In this document: positions 19,514-28,871 of the stretch, piece by piece | Layout of the letters: each line of letters starts with the position of its first letter | Position numbering within the stretch: the stretch's first letter is position 1 | Notes under the pieces: model-generated | Databases searched by the model: none | The model's input: only the letters and a program-made list of their open reading frames with translations | What the model was told of the DNA's origin: nothing | NCBI GenBank assembly: GCA_005889225.1 | Contig: VBEW01000055.1 | Location: 1-33,374 of the forward strand | Reading direction: 5' to 3' | DNA: 33,374 bases | Origin: Chloroflexota bacterium | Lineage (GTDB): Bacteria; Chloroflexota; Dormibacteria; CF-121 | Translations under genes and position numbers: made by a program

Positions 19514-20434
19514 TCAGCGAGCCCGGAGCGTGTCTTCGAGGGCCTCGTGGAGGCCCGCGAACCGAAACGCATAGCCGGCGGCTCGGGCCCTGGCCGGCAC
19601 GGCGTGGCGGCCATCGAGCAGCAGGTGGGACTGCGCGCCGAGCACCAGTCGAAGCAGCGGCGTGGGCGCCGGAACGACAGCTGGGCGGTGCAGCACCCGG
19701 CCGATTTCGCGGGCAACCTCCCGCTGGCGCCGGACGTCAGGGGCGACCGCGTTCACCGGTCCGCTGACCTGTGGATTCTCCAGCGCCAGGCGATACAGCC
19801 CTATATGGTCATCGACGTGGATCCACGTAAACCACTGGCGGCCGTCGCCCAGAGGCCCGCCGGCGAACACGCGGAACGGGAGCGTGAGCAGTCGAAAAGC
19901 CAGAGCACCGCGACCGAAGACGAGCGCGGTGCGAAGCAGCACTACGCGCACACCGAGCGGTTGCGCCTGGCGCGCCGCGGCCTCCCACTGCTGGCTGACC
20001 CGAGCCAGGAAGGAGTCGCCAGGCTCGCTCTCCTCGGTGACGAGCTCGTCGCCACGGTTGCCGTAGTAGTCGATCCCTGATGCGTTGACAAGCACCGATG
20101 GACGGCGGTCGGCCGGCGTGCGATTGATGGCCTCAACGATGGCCGACGTTGCCGAGAGCCGGCTGGACAGGATCTGCGCCATCCGCTGTCGCGTCCATCG
20201 ACCCTTTCCGATGCTGGCGCCGGCCAGGTTGACAATCCCCTGGGCTCCAGCAAGCTCGTTGACCCAATCGCCCTCGGCTGTGCGCGCATCCCACTTGATG
20301 AAGCGAACGCCCGACTGAGGCGGTGCGGTCTCGGGACGTCGACTGAGGCTGATGACCTCGTGCTGGTCGGCGGCCAGGCTGGCCGCAAGGCGCCGGCCGA
20401 TGTAGCCCGATCCACCGGTGATCAGGACTCTCAT
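19514..20434 (-). CDS. TIGR01777-family NAD(P)-dependent epimerase (SDR39U1-like)
   Basis: MRVLITGGSGYIGRRLAASLAADQHEVISLSRRP, VNLAGASIGKGRWTRQRMAQILSSR, VNASGIDYYGNRGDELVTEESEPGDSFLARVSQQWEAAA. Confidence 0.92.
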   Translation of the reverse strand: MRVLITGGSGYIGRRLAASLAADQHEVISLSRRPETAPPQSGVRFIKWDARTAEGDWVNELAGAQGIVNLAGASIGKGRWTRQRMAQILSSRLSATSAIVEAINRTPADRRPSVLVNASGIDYYGNRGDELVTEESEPGDSFLARVSQQWEAAARQAQPLGVRVVLLRTALVFGRGALAFRLLTLPFRVFAGGPLGDGRQWFTWIHVDDHIGLYRLALENPQVSGPVNAVAPDVRRQREVAREIGRVLHRPAVVPAPTPLLRLVLGAQSHLLLDGRHAVPARARAAGYAFRFAGLHEALEDTLRAR

Positions 20435-20473
20435 CCTTAGTACTATGCTCGCCTCGGCGCGGGCAGGGGGCGA

Positions 20474-20489
20474 TCAGGCCATGGCCTGA
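20474..20489. repeat. Perfect 16-bp palindrome in the intergenic region
   Basis: TCAGGCCATGGCCTGA equals its own reverse complement; lies between the epimerase start and the PocR/GGDEF-like stop. Confidence 0.7.
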
Positions 20490-20534
20490 GCTGCGGCCAG
20501 TCAATCACCCGGTTTGTCTGCCGGGCCGGCGGGC

Positions 20535-22034
20535 TCAGGGTTGGAAGCTGCGCACGCGCCGTTCCGCACGGGACTGCTCGAGGCTGTGGAGCGCCTGCGC
20601 CAGCAGCGCGGTACGGTCGTCCTTGCCACGCTCGCTGGCGGCGACGCCGGTGTCCACCGAGAGCCGCACGATGTCGCCGTTTGGCATCGCGGCATAGGGA
20701 TGTTCCTCGAGCGCCGGGCGGAGGCGATCCGCCTGCCGGACGGCGACCGCGCGGTCAGCCTCAGGGATGACCAGGCAAAACCGGCCGTCGCGGATTCGAG
20801 CCAGGGCGTTGACCCGGCGGGTCTTGGCCCGGATCACGCCCACGAACTCGCGCAGGATTCGCCCGAGCCCCGCTTCGCCATATTTGCCGCGTAAGACCTC
20901 GTAGGTCTCGATCTCGAACAGCACGATGGCCAGATCGTGATTGTGGCGCGAGGCGCGGCTGATTTCGTTCTCCAGCAGGTCCTCGAGAAACCGCTGGCTG
21001 TAGGCGCCCGATTGCGTGTCGCGCAGCGCGAGCTGCTCGGCCTGGATCAGCTTGCGACCCATAACCAGGGCATAGAGACCTTCGGCGACGAAGCTCTGCA
21101 GCGCGGTCAGCGGCTCTTCGAGATCCTCGCGGGGACGATCGAATCCAACCACGATCGCGCCGAACGTCGAGGTGCCTTTCTGCTCGGGAATTGGAACGCC
21201 GACGATGCTGCCGGTCTTGACCGCGTCGTCAGTCAGGTAGCGGGACCACGCGCTCTTCGAAATGTCAGGAACGGTCACGGTCCGATCTGCGTGCTTGACC
21301 CACTCCGCGATGCCCGCGACCAGCCGGCGTTTCGCCTCCACCAGCGCGTCGGGCGCCGGTTGATCGTAGCCGGAAGCGAGGTCGGACCCGTTGTCGTCCA
21401 TCATCAAGACGAGGGCATAGTCGGCGCGAGTCAGGTAAAGCACGGCTTCGACGATGTGCTGCGCCAGCATCTGGGCGTTTGATTCAGCGATTTCGGACTG
21501 CAATCGGCGAAGCGCGTGGGTGACCCGCTCCTTCGCCTGCATTTCCGCCAGCAGGGTGAGGCCCACCGAGACCAGCTCCCCGGCGCCCAGGAGTTTTTCC
21601 GCGTCGCGTTCCTGGACGGCGTCGGCGGCCTGGATCAGCTCGTCCGGAAAAATCTTGAGCTTGAAGGCCAGCTCGGCAAATTCCTCGACGGAGTTCGGCG
21701 CAAACTTCACCGCCGGTCCGAGGACGGCGCCGATCTGCGCCTCCTTCTCGTCGCGCACCGGTGCCACGAAGTGACCCACGCCGGACTTACAGACCCCCAT
21801 CGTCTCCTCGCCGCGTTTGAGGAATTCCCGGTCGTAGTAGAGGGGGCAGGCCTTGCGTTCCTGCAGCAGCCGGCAGTAGCGCGGATAGTCTTCGATCGGC
21901 GTGAGCGGATGCGCCTCGAGGTCAAAGACCTGGAGCCTCAGCCCGGTCGTGGCCTGGAACCGATCCACGATCCGGGCGAACTCGGGGCTGCTAACCAGGG
22001 TGCCGAGCTCCCCTTCCTGCACTTCTGGCTCCAT
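20535..22034 (-). CDS. PocR-like sensor / GAF / degenerate GGDEF protein
   Basis: N-terminus LGTLVSSPEFARIVDRFQATTGLRLQVFDLE...YCRLLQERKACPLYYD...GVCKSGVGHFVAPV (PocR-like); GAF-like middle; C-terminal diguanylate-cyclase-like fold with RDGRF in place of GG(D/E)EF. Start may be ATG at 22034 or up to 22097. Confidence 0.75.
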   Translation of the reverse strand: MEPEVQEGELGTLVSSPEFARIVDRFQATTGLRLQVFDLEAHPLTPIEDYPRYCRLLQERKACPLYYDREFLKRGEETMGVCKSGVGHFVAPVRDEKEAQIGAVLGPAVKFAPNSVEEFAELAFKLKIFPDELIQAADAVQERDAEKLLGAGELVSVGLTLLAEMQAKERVTHALRRLQSEIAESNAQMLAQHIVEAVLYLTRADYALVLMMDDNGSDLASGYDQPAPDALVEAKRRLVAGIAEWVKHADRTVTVPDISKSAWSRYLTDDAVKTGSIVGVPIPEQKGTSTFGAIVVGFDRPREDLEEPLTALQSFVAEGLYALVMGRKLIQAEQLALRDTQSGAYSQRFLEDLLENEISRASRHNHDLAIVLFEIETYEVLRGKYGEAGLGRILREFVGVIRAKTRRVNALARIRDGRFCLVIPEADRAVAVRQADRLRPALEEHPYAAMPNGDIVRLSVDTGVAASERGKDDRTALLAQALHSLEQSRAERRVRSFQP

Positions 22035-22214
22035 GATGCTGTTCGGCCTTCGAAGGTATGGGTCGACCTTCAAGGCAACAACGCTGTAACGGTGCAAAAC
22101 CTGTAACGACTGACCTGCCGGCGGGCTGAGTTCAGGCTGAATTCGTGGGCGGCCTCGCCGAAAGGGCCATTCTCGGGGCCGGTTGCGCCCGGTCCACCGC
22201 TAGACTGGGGCGCG

Positions 22215-22979
22215 GTGCTTTCCACCCGCCTTTTGACCAAGCGCTACGGCAGCCTGACCGCGGTGGAGGACCTGGACCTGGAGGTCTCAGCCGGGGAGCT
22301 GTTCGGATTCCTCGGTCCCAACGGGGCGGGCAAGACGACCACCATCAAGATGCTGGTTGGCCTGTTGCGACCAACGTCCGGCAGTGCCCGCGTGGCAGGG
22401 ATCGATATCACGGCGGAGCCGGAGCGGGCCAAGGCGAAGATCGGCTACGTCCCGGACGCGGCAACGCTCTACGACAAGCTGAGCGCCCGCGAGTTCCTCG
22501 AGTTCTCGGGCGACCTCTACCACGTCGAGCCCCGCCTTCGCGATCGCCGCATCGACGCTCTGCTCAAGCTCTTCGACCTCCGGGAGCGGGCCAACGATTT
22601 CCTTTCCGGCTACTCCCGAGGCATGCGGCAGAAGGTCTCGCTGGCCGCGGCGCTGCTGCACGATCCTCAGGTTCTCTTCCTCGACGAGCCCACCGTGGGC
22701 CTGGATCCGCAAAGCGCCCGCCAGATGAAAGACATCCTCCAGGACTTCTGCAAGGAGGGAAAGACGGTCTTCTTCTCGACCCACATCCTGGAGATCGCAG
22801 AGCGGATGTGCACCCGCCTCGCCATCATCAACCGCGGCCGGCTGGTGGCGATGGGAAGCCTCCAGGAGCTGCGCCACATGGTCGGCCAGGATGGACAGTC
22901 GCTGGAACAGATCTTCCTCGAGCTGACCGGCAGCCGAGAGGAGGACGTCAGCGCCGTGCTGCGTGGACTCGAAAGCTAA
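22215..22979 (+). CDS. ABC-2 type exporter ATP-binding protein
   Basis: GPNGAGKTTTIKMLVGLLRPTSG Walker A, LSGYSRGMRQKVSLAAALLHDPQVLFLDEPTVGLDP signature and Walker B; GTG start. Confidence 0.96.
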   Translation: MLSTRLLTKRYGSLTAVEDLDLEVSAGELFGFLGPNGAGKTTTIKMLVGLLRPTSGSARVAGIDITAEPERAKAKIGYVPDAATLYDKLSAREFLEFSGDLYHVEPRLRDRRIDALLKLFDLRERANDFLSGYSRGMRQKVSLAAALLHDPQVLFLDEPTVGLDPQSARQMKDILQDFCKEGKTVFFSTHILEIAERMCTRLAIINRGRLVAMGSLQELRHMVGQDGQSLEQIFLELTGSREEDVSAVLRGLES

Positions 22980-24666
22980 CCGCTCGAGCCCGCTGATGCA
23001 GGGGCTCGAGGTCGGCTTGCTGCTGTGGCGGACCCAGCTGCAGATCTTCCTTAACCAGACCATCCGCAGCCGTAAGCCGAGCCGAATCGCGGGCACCATC
23101 GTCGCCGCCGCCGTCATCGTGCTCGCCTGGCTGTGGGAGGCGTTGATCACCTGGCTCGCCGTGGAGGCGGCCCACCGGGTACCCGTGCGGGTCGACGACC
23201 TGCACATCCTGAGCCTGGCCTTCCTCGCCTACACCGCTGTTCTGGTTTTCAGCAGCCTTGTCTTCAGCTTCAACGCCCTGCTCCTGAACCCCGACCTGGA
23301 TCTCCTGCTGGCGGCACCGCGGCCGGTGGAGAGCATCCTGGCCGGGCGGATGGTCGTCCAGGTGCTCAGGCTGTTCCTGCTGAGCCTGCTGTTTACGGCA
23401 CCCGCCCTTCTCGTGCTGGCCGTTGCCAATCACAACGTGCTCATTCCTTTCGGGTTTGCCGCCCTCTATCTGCTTTATCCCGTCTACGTGGTTGTGATCA
23501 TCTCACTGCTGAGCCTGCTGCTGGTGCGATTCATCCCGATGGGGAGGGGCCGCGAGATTCTGACCCTGTTTGGCGTGGTGCTCGCACTGGGGATCAACCT
23601 GCTCAACTTCTTGCTCAACCCGGCGCTTCGCGACTCCGGCTTCACGCGTCGCTCGGTAGCCCCGTCGTTGCCGGACATCCCGCTGGCCAGCGCGCCGTGG
23701 CTCCCCTCCGGATGGGCCGGGCGAAGCGCGACCGCGTTCCTCAGCGGTGACTGGCTCTCAGCGATTGGCTGGGTCCTGCCACTCCTCGCCACTTCGGCGG
23801 CGATTTTTGCGGTCGGGACCGTCCTCAGCGGGCGGTTGTACCTGGCGGGTTGGATCCAGGCTGTTCCACCGCGACGGCGCCAGACCGGGTCTGTGCGGGG
23901 GCATCGACTCAAGGGTGCGCTGCCCTTGATCCAGCCGGTGCTGGCGGCGATCGTCGTCAAGGACTGGCGGATGCGGACCCGAGACCTTGCCCAACTGGTT
24001 CGGTTCGCCATGCCCGTCGCCTTTCTTTTCATCATCTTCGGGCTGCGGTTTCCGCGACTGCTCAGCTCGGTTCGAAGTCTGGGCGAAGGTCCGGTGGCTG
24101 CGATGCTCGGATTGATTCCCGCCTGGGTCTTGCTGTTTTCCCTGAGCATCTCGCTTGGTCTGACCGCCGTGAGTCTCGAAGGGCCGGCGATCTGGGTCTT
24201 CGCCGCCTCACCCAATACCACGCTCCGCCTGCTGCAGGGTAAGTGCTGGTCGACCGCGCTACCGACAACCGCGGTGGTGGCGGTGCTGGCCGTGATCGCG
24301 GAGGCCTTCATCCGGCCGGGCTGGCTGTGGGCGAGTACCGCCGTCGTGCTGGCGGTCGCCCAGGCGGCGACGCTCACCATCCTCATGGTTGGGATCGGCG
24401 CGGTGTTTGCCCGCTTCGACTGGACCGATGCCCGGCGGATGCTGCACCCCGCCGCTGCCTTCATCGGCCTGGCGTTGTTCGGGATCGTCACCGGCGCCAG
24501 CGCGTTGGTGCTGGGAATCTCCCTCGCCCTGGCCAGCGCCACCGGGTTCCCGGAATTCACGACCTGGCTGGCGGCGGTGACGGTGTCGATCGGCGGTGCC
24601 ATCGCCGTCGCGGCGCTCGGCGTGCTCATTGGTAACGAGCGCTTGCGCGGATTAGAGCTCGGCTGA
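22963..24666 (+). CDS. ABC exporter membrane subunit
   Basis: Large multi-TM protein overlapping the 3' end of the ATPase gene. Confidence 0.85.
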   Translation: MDSKANRSSPLMQGLEVGLLLWRTQLQIFLNQTIRSRKPSRIAGTIVAAAVIVLAWLWEALITWLAVEAAHRVPVRVDDLHILSLAFLAYTAVLVFSSLVFSFNALLLNPDLDLLLAAPRPVESILAGRMVVQVLRLFLLSLLFTAPALLVLAVANHNVLIPFGFAALYLLYPVYVVVIISLLSLLLVRFIPMGRGREILTLFGVVLALGINLLNFLLNPALRDSGFTRRSVAPSLPDIPLASAPWLPSGWAGRSATAFLSGDWLSAIGWVLPLLATSAAIFAVGTVLSGRLYLAGWIQAVPPRRRQTGSVRGHRLKGALPLIQPVLAAIVVKDWRMRTRDLAQLVRFAMPVAFLFIIFGLRFPRLLSSVRSLGEGPVAAMLGLIPAWVLLFSLSISLGLTAVSLEGPAIWVFAASPNTTLRLLQGKCWSTALPTTAVVAVLAVIAEAFIRPGWLWASTAVVLAVAQAATLTILMVGIGAVFARFDWTDARRMLHPAAAFIGLALFGIVTGASALVLGISLALASATGFPEFTTWLAAVTVSIGGAIAVAALGVLIGNERLRGLELG

Positions 24667-25818
24667 GTCCTCCGCCACACGGACCGCCTCAGCGTCGATT
24701 TTCGCCGTCACGCCCAAGCGGTGATGGTGCCGGCAACGGGCCTCGTAGGTCGCCGCCCCACCGATGACCACGAGTGGGTCGTCCGCCGATGCCGGCACTC
24801 CATCGACCAGCCGCTGGGTGCGGGTCGCCTGCCGCGAGCCGCAACCCGGGTATTGACATGACGCCTGCAACTTGGTCAGCCGGTCGGCATACGCGGCGAG
24901 CAACGGCATTGGTCCGAAAGGACGGCTCAGAAAGTCGAGGTCGAGACCGGCGATGATCACGTGCCGGCCGCGATTCGCGAGCTCTTCGGCCAGGGCCACG
25001 ATGTCGGGCTCGAAGAACTGCACCTCGTCGATCCCGATCACCCGCGTGTTGTCGCGGACCTGGGCGCGCAGCGCGGCAACATCGGGGACGGCGATGGCGG
25101 GAAAGCGGATCTCCCGGTGGGACGCGACTGCCTCGATGGCGTAGCGGTCGTCGAGTGCCGGCTTGAACGCCTGGACGGTAAAGCCTGCATAGCGCGCCTG
25201 GTCGAGCCTCCGGATCAGCTCCTGCGTCTTCCCGCTGAACATGCAGCCGCTGATCAGGTCCAGGCTGCCCGACGGCTCGTCGAACCAAATCTCCTGGAAC
25301 ATTTGCGCCCGAGGTTCTGCGGTGTGATGGCGCCGGCATACCGGCAGGAACCGTTCCGGTGCGCCGTTCACGACCTGGAAACGCTGGGTCCGGCTGGCTA
25401 GGTTCCGGCAGCCTGGCTGGGCGCACACGCCATCGTCGAGCTTCAGTGCGAAATCGGCGGCACAGAGCAGGTCGGGCATCGGGCCGGCGGGGCGGCCGGC
25501 ATAGTCCAGCTCCCAGCCGGCGACCACGACATCCATCCGATGGATGGTGGCGAGATCATTCAGCACCTCCACCAGCCGATCGTCATATTGCTGCGCATCG
25601 TCCACCGTGAGCAGCTCGGCGGCAGGGTCGAGCTGGCTCAGCAGTGCGTTGGGATCTGCAGCCGCCGCCAGCCGTTGCATCCGGCGGCCCTGACGCTGGG
25701 CCCGCTCTGCTTCGGCCTCCAGCTTCTTGGTTTTGCCGGAGTGCGTGGGGCCCGAGTAAACCGTAAGGCTGCCAAGGCGGCGGCGCTCGCGATCCTCCCG
25801 GTAACGCTCGTTGATCAT
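24652..25818 (-). CDS. Tandem thymidine kinase-like protein: degenerate N-terminal copy fused to canonical C-terminal copy
   Basis: Copy 1: VYSGPTHSGKTKKL...LLTVDDAQQYDD...VVVAGWELDYAGRPAGPMPDLLCAADFALKLDDGVCAQPGCRNLASRTQRF...CRRHH. Copy 2: LISGCMFSGKTQELIRRL...VIGIDEVQFFEPD...VIIAGLDLDFLSRPFGPMPLLAAYADRLTKLQASCQYPGCGSRQATRTQRL...CRHHH. Confidence 0.88.
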   Translation of the reverse strand: MINERYREDRERRRLGSLTVYSGPTHSGKTKKLEAEAERAQRQGRRMQRLAAAADPNALLSQLDPAAELLTVDDAQQYDDRLVEVLNDLATIHRMDVVVAGWELDYAGRPAGPMPDLLCAADFALKLDDGVCAQPGCRNLASRTQRFQVVNGAPERFLPVCRRHHTAEPRAQMFQEIWFDEPSGSLDLISGCMFSGKTQELIRRLDQARYAGFTVQAFKPALDDRYAIEAVASHREIRFPAIAVPDVAALRAQVRDNTRVIGIDEVQFFEPDIVALAEELANRGRHVIIAGLDLDFLSRPFGPMPLLAAYADRLTKLQASCQYPGCGSRQATRTQRLVDGVPASADDPLVVIGGAATYEARCRHHHRLGVTAKIDAEAVRVAEDSAEL

Positions 25819-25843
25819 CAGGCTAAGTTTCGCTAAAGCGGCG

Positions 25844-27031
25844 TCAGCTTCGGCGGAACTCTCCCTTTGCCTGCTCGACCAGCGCAGCGTCGGACAGCAG
25901 GTCGGCGCCCGTCATGGCCAGGGCTTTGGCGGCGTCGATCATCGCCTGGTAGGCGCGAGGCGAGCCCGAGGCCTCCAGGAAGGCCTGCGAGTGGCCGGGA
26001 ACTTCCGAAGGCGCGATACCGATGGTGGGATGAAGAGCCGGCACCACATGACTGACGTTACCCATGTCGGTGGAACCTGCATTCTCCCAGGGAACACCCT
26101 CGACCGGGTCGATCCGCAGACGCTGCAGGTTCCCTTCGAAGAGTTTCGCCAGCACCCCGTTGTTGCGCAGGTCAGCGTAGGGCGATTCGTCGAAGCTCAG
26201 CTTGACGCTGCAGCCGGTAGCGAGCGCGGCCGCCTGGAAGATGTTCTTGACCTTCTGGACGAGCTCCTGCATGTAGGCCTCGTCGCGGGCGCGTACCAGG
26301 AATTCGCCGCTGGTCCGCTCGGGAATGATGTTGGGCGCGGTGCCGCCTTCTTTGAGAAAACCGTGCAGTCGCGCGCCATCCTTCATCTGCTGGCGTAACA
26401 GGCTGATCCCGTTGTATGCGAGGACGAAGGCATCGAGCGCATTGATGCCTTTTTCCGGGTCGCCCGAGGCGTGCGCGGCCTTCCCGGTGAACTCGAAATG
26501 CATGTGGGTCACCGCCAGCGCCCAGTGCAGGACCTGAGTACGGGTGTCGGGATGAACCATCATCGCGGCATCGACCTGCTGGAAAATGCCTGCGCGGATC
26601 AGCCGGATTTTTCCCCCGCCGCCTTCCTCCGCCGGCGTCCCGATGACGAGCACGCAACCCGGCAAACGCTCGAGCAGATCGGCGAGCGCAATCCCCGCCC
26701 CGGTCGAGGCGGTCCCGATCAGGTTGTGCCCGCAGCCGTGGCCCAGACCGCGGAGCGCGTCATATTCCGCCAGGAAGGCGATCGTGGGGCCGCTGCCATT
26801 TCGCCGGGTGGCGACAAAGGCCGTCGGGGTGTTCGCGACGCCCACCTCGACCGCGAACCCGTATTTCTTGAGCAGCTCGGTCAGCCAGGCCACCGCCTGG
26901 CGCTCTTCGTAGGCAATCTCCGGGTTCGCGTAGATGTCACGCCCGATCCGCTCCAGCTCCGGCCGGAGCGCATCGAGCCGATTGCTGATCTCATCCTTCA
27001 GCTGGCTGATCGACGCCTGTGCAACCGACAC
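25844..27031 (-). CDS. M20 family amidohydrolase/peptidase
   Basis: IGRDIYANPEIAYEERQAVAWL, LAEYDALRGLGHGCGHNLIGTASTGAGIAL, VIGTPAEEGGGGKIRLIRAGIFQQVDAAMMVHP. Start inferred (GTG at 27031); the track ORF start at 27247 is probably over-extended. Confidence 0.9.
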   Translation of the reverse strand: MSVAQASISQLKDEISNRLDALRPELERIGRDIYANPEIAYEERQAVAWLTELLKKYGFAVEVGVANTPTAFVATRRNGSGPTIAFLAEYDALRGLGHGCGHNLIGTASTGAGIALADLLERLPGCVLVIGTPAEEGGGGKIRLIRAGIFQQVDAAMMVHPDTRTQVLHWALAVTHMHFEFTGKAAHASGDPEKGINALDAFVLAYNGISLLRQQMKDGARLHGFLKEGGTAPNIIPERTSGEFLVRARDEAYMQELVQKVKNIFQAAALATGCSVKLSFDESPYADLRNNGVLAKLFEGNLQRLRIDPVEGVPWENAGSTDMGNVSHVVPALHPTIGIAPSEVPGHSQAFLEASGSPRAYQAMIDAAKALAMTGADLLSDAALVEQAKGEFRRS

Positions 27032-27047
27032 GCTGGCCAATAATTGT

Positions 27048-27590
27048 ATGGCGATGGCGGAGCATCCGACGCTCGAGCAGGCGTCCGACGACGAACTGGC
27101 TCGGCGAGTGCGCGAGATCGTGGCGGAGATGGCGCCGCTGGAGGAGGCGCTCGGCCGGTTGCGCGCCCAGATCCAGCAAGTCGTCAGCGAGCAGAAGAAA
27201 CGGGAGCGCTCACAGCACCTGAAGGCGCGCATACAGGTGCGCACCACCGTCGCTCAGGGGCAGATGCCGACCCTGCAGCAGGTGGCGGAAAGCTCGAATG
27301 ACCTGGTGCCACCCGAGGCGTCGCTGGCGAGCCTGCGGTTCTTCCGCGACAGCGGCACGGAGGTCGGACTCGGCTATGCGACGGCTCGCGAGCCTACGGT
27401 CTGGATGACCAACGGGTCAAGCACGGCGGCGGTCAAGACGATCGCCGAGATCCGCTCGCGCTATCTCGACGGCTGGGACTTCGGCACGGCCGCCCATGCG
27501 GGCGTGCGGATCCACATTCCGAACAGCCGGACCGAGAAGATCCTGCAGGCTTCTGAGGTCTTCCTCCGCGTCGAGGAGCGTGGCGACTAG
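27048..27590 (+). CDS. Hypothetical protein with N-terminal coiled coil
   Basis: MAMAEHPTLEQASDDELARRVREIVAEMAPLEEALGRLRAQIQQVVSEQKKRERSQHLKARIQ...; divergent from the M20 gene, start inferred from that arrangement. Confidence 0.6.
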   Translation: MAMAEHPTLEQASDDELARRVREIVAEMAPLEEALGRLRAQIQQVVSEQKKRERSQHLKARIQVRTTVAQGQMPTLQQVAESSNDLVPPEASLASLRFFRDSGTEVGLGYATAREPTVWMTNGSSTAAVKTIAEIRSRYLDGWDFGTAAHAGVRIHIPNSRTEKILQASEVFLRVEERGD

Positions 27591-28849
27591 CTGACCGGCC
27601 TCTCCCTTTTTGTGGCCATGGCCGACGTGAGCGTGAACGCAAGAATCGCGCCGGTACCGGAGAACGCGATCACGCCCGCCATCGGCAGCGCTGAGCTGAT
27701 CCCGGCGACGCCGACAAGCGGCGCCCCAGCAGCTCCGACGCCACTCTGAATGACTCCGAGTAACGCGGAACCGGTTCCAGCCGCGTCCGGTCGCCGGGAG
27801 AGCGCCAGTGCGGTCGCGTTCGGCACGATGAACCCGATGCTCGAGACCAATACGAATAGTGGAGGCCAGAGCGCGACCAGGCCGAGGCCGCCGACCAGGA
27901 TAACGAGCAGAATGGTGAGGCTGGCCACCGCGGCCGCGATCAGGCCCGCAGTGAGCAGCCGGGCAGGCGGAATCCGGCCGACGAGGCTGCCGTTGATCTG
28001 GCTCGCGGCCACAAAGCCAAGGGCATTTGTCCCGAAAATCAGACTAAAGGCCTGCGGCGATACTCCGTAGATCTCCTGCAGGACGAATGGCGATCCCGCG
28101 ATGTAGGCAAACATCGCGCCAAAAGCCAGCCCGGCGGAGAGCGCATAGCCGATGAATCGCGCGTCGGAGAGGAGCGCTCGAAACGTGCCCAGGGTGCCGC
28201 GCAGTCCACCACTGCTACGGCGTGCCGCGGGGAGTGTTTCAGGCAAGCCCACTGCGGCGCCCAGCCAGAGGAGGCCGGCGATGATGGCTAGCGTCACGAA
28301 GATGCCGTGCCACGACGTGAATCGGAGCAATTGGGCGCCGATGATCGGCGCCAGAATCGGGGCCAGACCCATGATCAGGATCAGCCGGGAGAAATACCGC
28401 GCCGCGGCCGAGCCGGCGTAGAGGTCGCGCACGATCGCCCGCGCGATGACGATGCCCGCGGCCCCGGCCAGCCCCTGCAGCAGCCGAAACCCAACGAGCA
28501 ACGGCGCCGCCGGCGCGATCGCGCACAGAAGCGAGGCCAGGACGTACCCGGCGACGCCGATCAACAGCGGGCGTCTCCGCCCAAGCCGGTCGCTCAACGG
28601 TCCCGCGAGGATCTGACCAACGGCCAGGCCGGTAAGACACGCGGTCAGTGTGAGTTGGATCACGGACTCGCTCGCCGCCAGGTCCCTCCCGATCCCCGGT
28701 AGGGCGGGCAGGTACATGTCGATCGAGAGGGGACCGAATGCGGTCAGGCCGCCGAGCAGCACGAAGATGCGTGCCCGTCGAAACCATGTCCCAACCGGCG
28801 CCACCTCCGAGCTGGAGAGTGCTCCGGCCGGCTGCGGACTCAGTGCCAT
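27587..28849 (-). CDS. Bcr/CflA-type MFS drug transporter
   Basis: LTAFGPLSIDMYLPALPGIGRDLAASESVIQLTLTACLTGLAVGQILAGPLSDRLGRRRPLL is the Bcr/CflA N-terminal signature. Confidence 0.93.
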   Translation of the reverse strand: MALSPQPAGALSSSEVAPVGTWFRRARIFVLLGGLTAFGPLSIDMYLPALPGIGRDLAASESVIQLTLTACLTGLAVGQILAGPLSDRLGRRRPLLIGVAGYVLASLLCAIAPAAPLLVGFRLLQGLAGAAGIVIARAIVRDLYAGSAAARYFSRLILIMGLAPILAPIIGAQLLRFTSWHGIFVTLAIIAGLLWLGAAVGLPETLPAARRSSGGLRGTLGTFRALLSDARFIGYALSAGLAFGAMFAYIAGSPFVLQEIYGVSPQAFSLIFGTNALGFVAASQINGSLVGRIPPARLLTAGLIAAAVASLTILLVILVGGLGLVALWPPLFVLVSSIGFIVPNATALALSRRPDAAGTGSALLGVIQSGVGAAGAPLVGVAGISSALPMAGVIAFSGTGAILAFTLTSAMATKRERPVS

Positions 28850-28871
28850 ACGAACTTCTTAACCCGCCGGG

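Noticed and set aside
23484-24680. 398-aa minus-strand ORF opposite the ABC permease
   Set aside because: Ser/Thr/Arg/Pro-rich antisense frame; the plus-strand permease with TM helices and operon overlap is the better gene.
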